From contig CASDUB010000040.1 of NCBI GenBank assembly GCA_949283905.1, forward strand, positions 1 to 6,245: 6,245 nucleotides of DNA, read 5' to 3'. Within the stretch, counting starts at the first letter, position 1. The number at the start of each line of letters is the position of its first letter. Of the stretch, positions 6,135 to 6,245 are shown piece by piece. The stretch comes from an uncultured Lachnospiraceae bacterium. GTDB lineage: Bacteria; Bacillota; Clostridia; Lachnospirales; Lachnospiraceae. The position numbers were made by a program, and so were the translations under genes. Under the pieces are notes generated by a model. That model did no database searches. It worked only from the letters and a program-made list of their open reading frames with translations, and was not told the origin of the DNA.

Positions 6135-6245
6135 TTATTGCTGAGGAGCTTCCTGTCCTTCACCGCCGGTCTCTTCTCCTGTTTCACCACCGGTTTCACC
6201 TCCTGTTTCGCCGCCGGTTTCTCCTCCTGTTTCTCCTCCTGTTTC
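6135..6245 (-). CDS. C-terminal end of an unidentified protein with Glu-Thr-Gly-Gly repeats (partial)
   Basis: Only the last 36 codons and a TAA stop (6137-6135) are in the window; the start lies beyond the right edge. The visible residues are five ETGG tetrads, then ETGE, another ETGG, and the end EGQEAPQQ. The reading frame is open to the window edge and is followed by a terminator 17 bases downstream, supporting a real gene end. Codons vary synonymously between copies (ACA/ACC, GGA/GGC/GGT) while the peptide stays constant, which favours translation of this frame. The tail is acidic, low-complexity and presumably disordered. Similar Gly-rich tails occur on some surface-exposed Firmicutes proteins, including class A penicillin-binding proteins, but nothing here identifies the protein. 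No sortase motif is present. Confidence 0.75.
   Translation of the reverse strand, partial: ETGGETGGETGGETGGETGGETGEETGGEGQEAPQQ
6162..6245 (-). repeat. 12-bp coding tandem repeat (ETGG units)
   Basis: Seven consecutive 12-base units, consensus GAAACAGGAGGA on the minus strand, run to the window edge and probably continue past it. Units 1 and 2 (6245-6222) are identical; the others differ mainly at third codon positions. The sixth unit encodes ETGE. Such arrays can expand or contract by slippage without breaking the frame. Confidence 0.85.

Noticed and set aside
5963..6199. 78-codon minus-strand open frame spanning the ppiB end and the terminator
   Set aside because: It runs through the terminator hairpin, is antisense to ppiB, and is in a different frame from the Glu-Thr-Gly-Gly gene.
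1..6245. Search for CRISPR arrays, tRNA or rRNA genes, insertion sequences, toxin-antitoxin or defence modules
   Set aside because: No spaced direct repeats, cloverleaf sequences, transposase motifs or defence genes were seen; coding density and recognisable families point to ordinary core genome.

Overview
The window reads as ordinary chromosomal housekeeping DNA from a low-to-moderate GC Gram-positive anaerobe, most likely class Clostridia (Lachnospiraceae-like). The clues are the moderate A/T richness, strong GGAGG-type ribosome binding sites, the tsaE-tsaB-rimI gene order, a Clostridia-style OGG glycosylase, and FtsH and GreA proteins of Firmicutes character. The taxonomy is inferred from sequence style, not from a marker gene.

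Layout. Seven genes lie on the minus strand and are transcribed right to left from about 5420 down to 19: tsaE, tsaB, rimI, a small membrane protein (DUF3784-like), an OGG-type 8-oxoguanine DNA glycosylase, greA and ftsH. The first five are tightly packed: a 4-base overlap, an 8-base overlap, a 27-base gap, then a 2-base gap. A 74-base A/T-rich gap with a plausible promoter precedes greA, and greA and ftsH overlap by one base. They may therefore form a second transcription unit or a readthrough sub-operon. On the plus strand, divergent from tsaE, is a PpiB-type cyclophilin (5531-6058), followed by a strong 13-bp hairpin that can serve as a bidirectional terminator. At the right edge a minus-strand gene enters with only its C-terminal end visible: a Glu-Thr-Gly-Gly tandem repeat tail.

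How the genes fit together. TsaE and TsaB belong to the machinery that makes the t6A modification of ANN-decoding tRNAs. RimI is the N-acetyltransferase usually found beside them. TsaD, the catalytic partner, is not in the window. The glycosylase removes oxidised guanine from DNA. GreA rescues backtracked RNA polymerase, FtsH degrades damaged or unassembled membrane proteins, and PpiB assists protein folding. The common theme is information processing and quality control.

The most informative non-coding region is 5389-5530. Two divergent promoters stand back to back, their -35 boxes four bases apart and sharing the palindrome GCAAG-AA-CTTGC. The position of the tsaE promoter argues that tsaE starts at a TTG codon with a near-perfect ribosome binding site rather than at the upstream ATG. 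I found no mobile element, CRISPR array, tRNA or rRNA, and no evidence of a new defence or mobile system.
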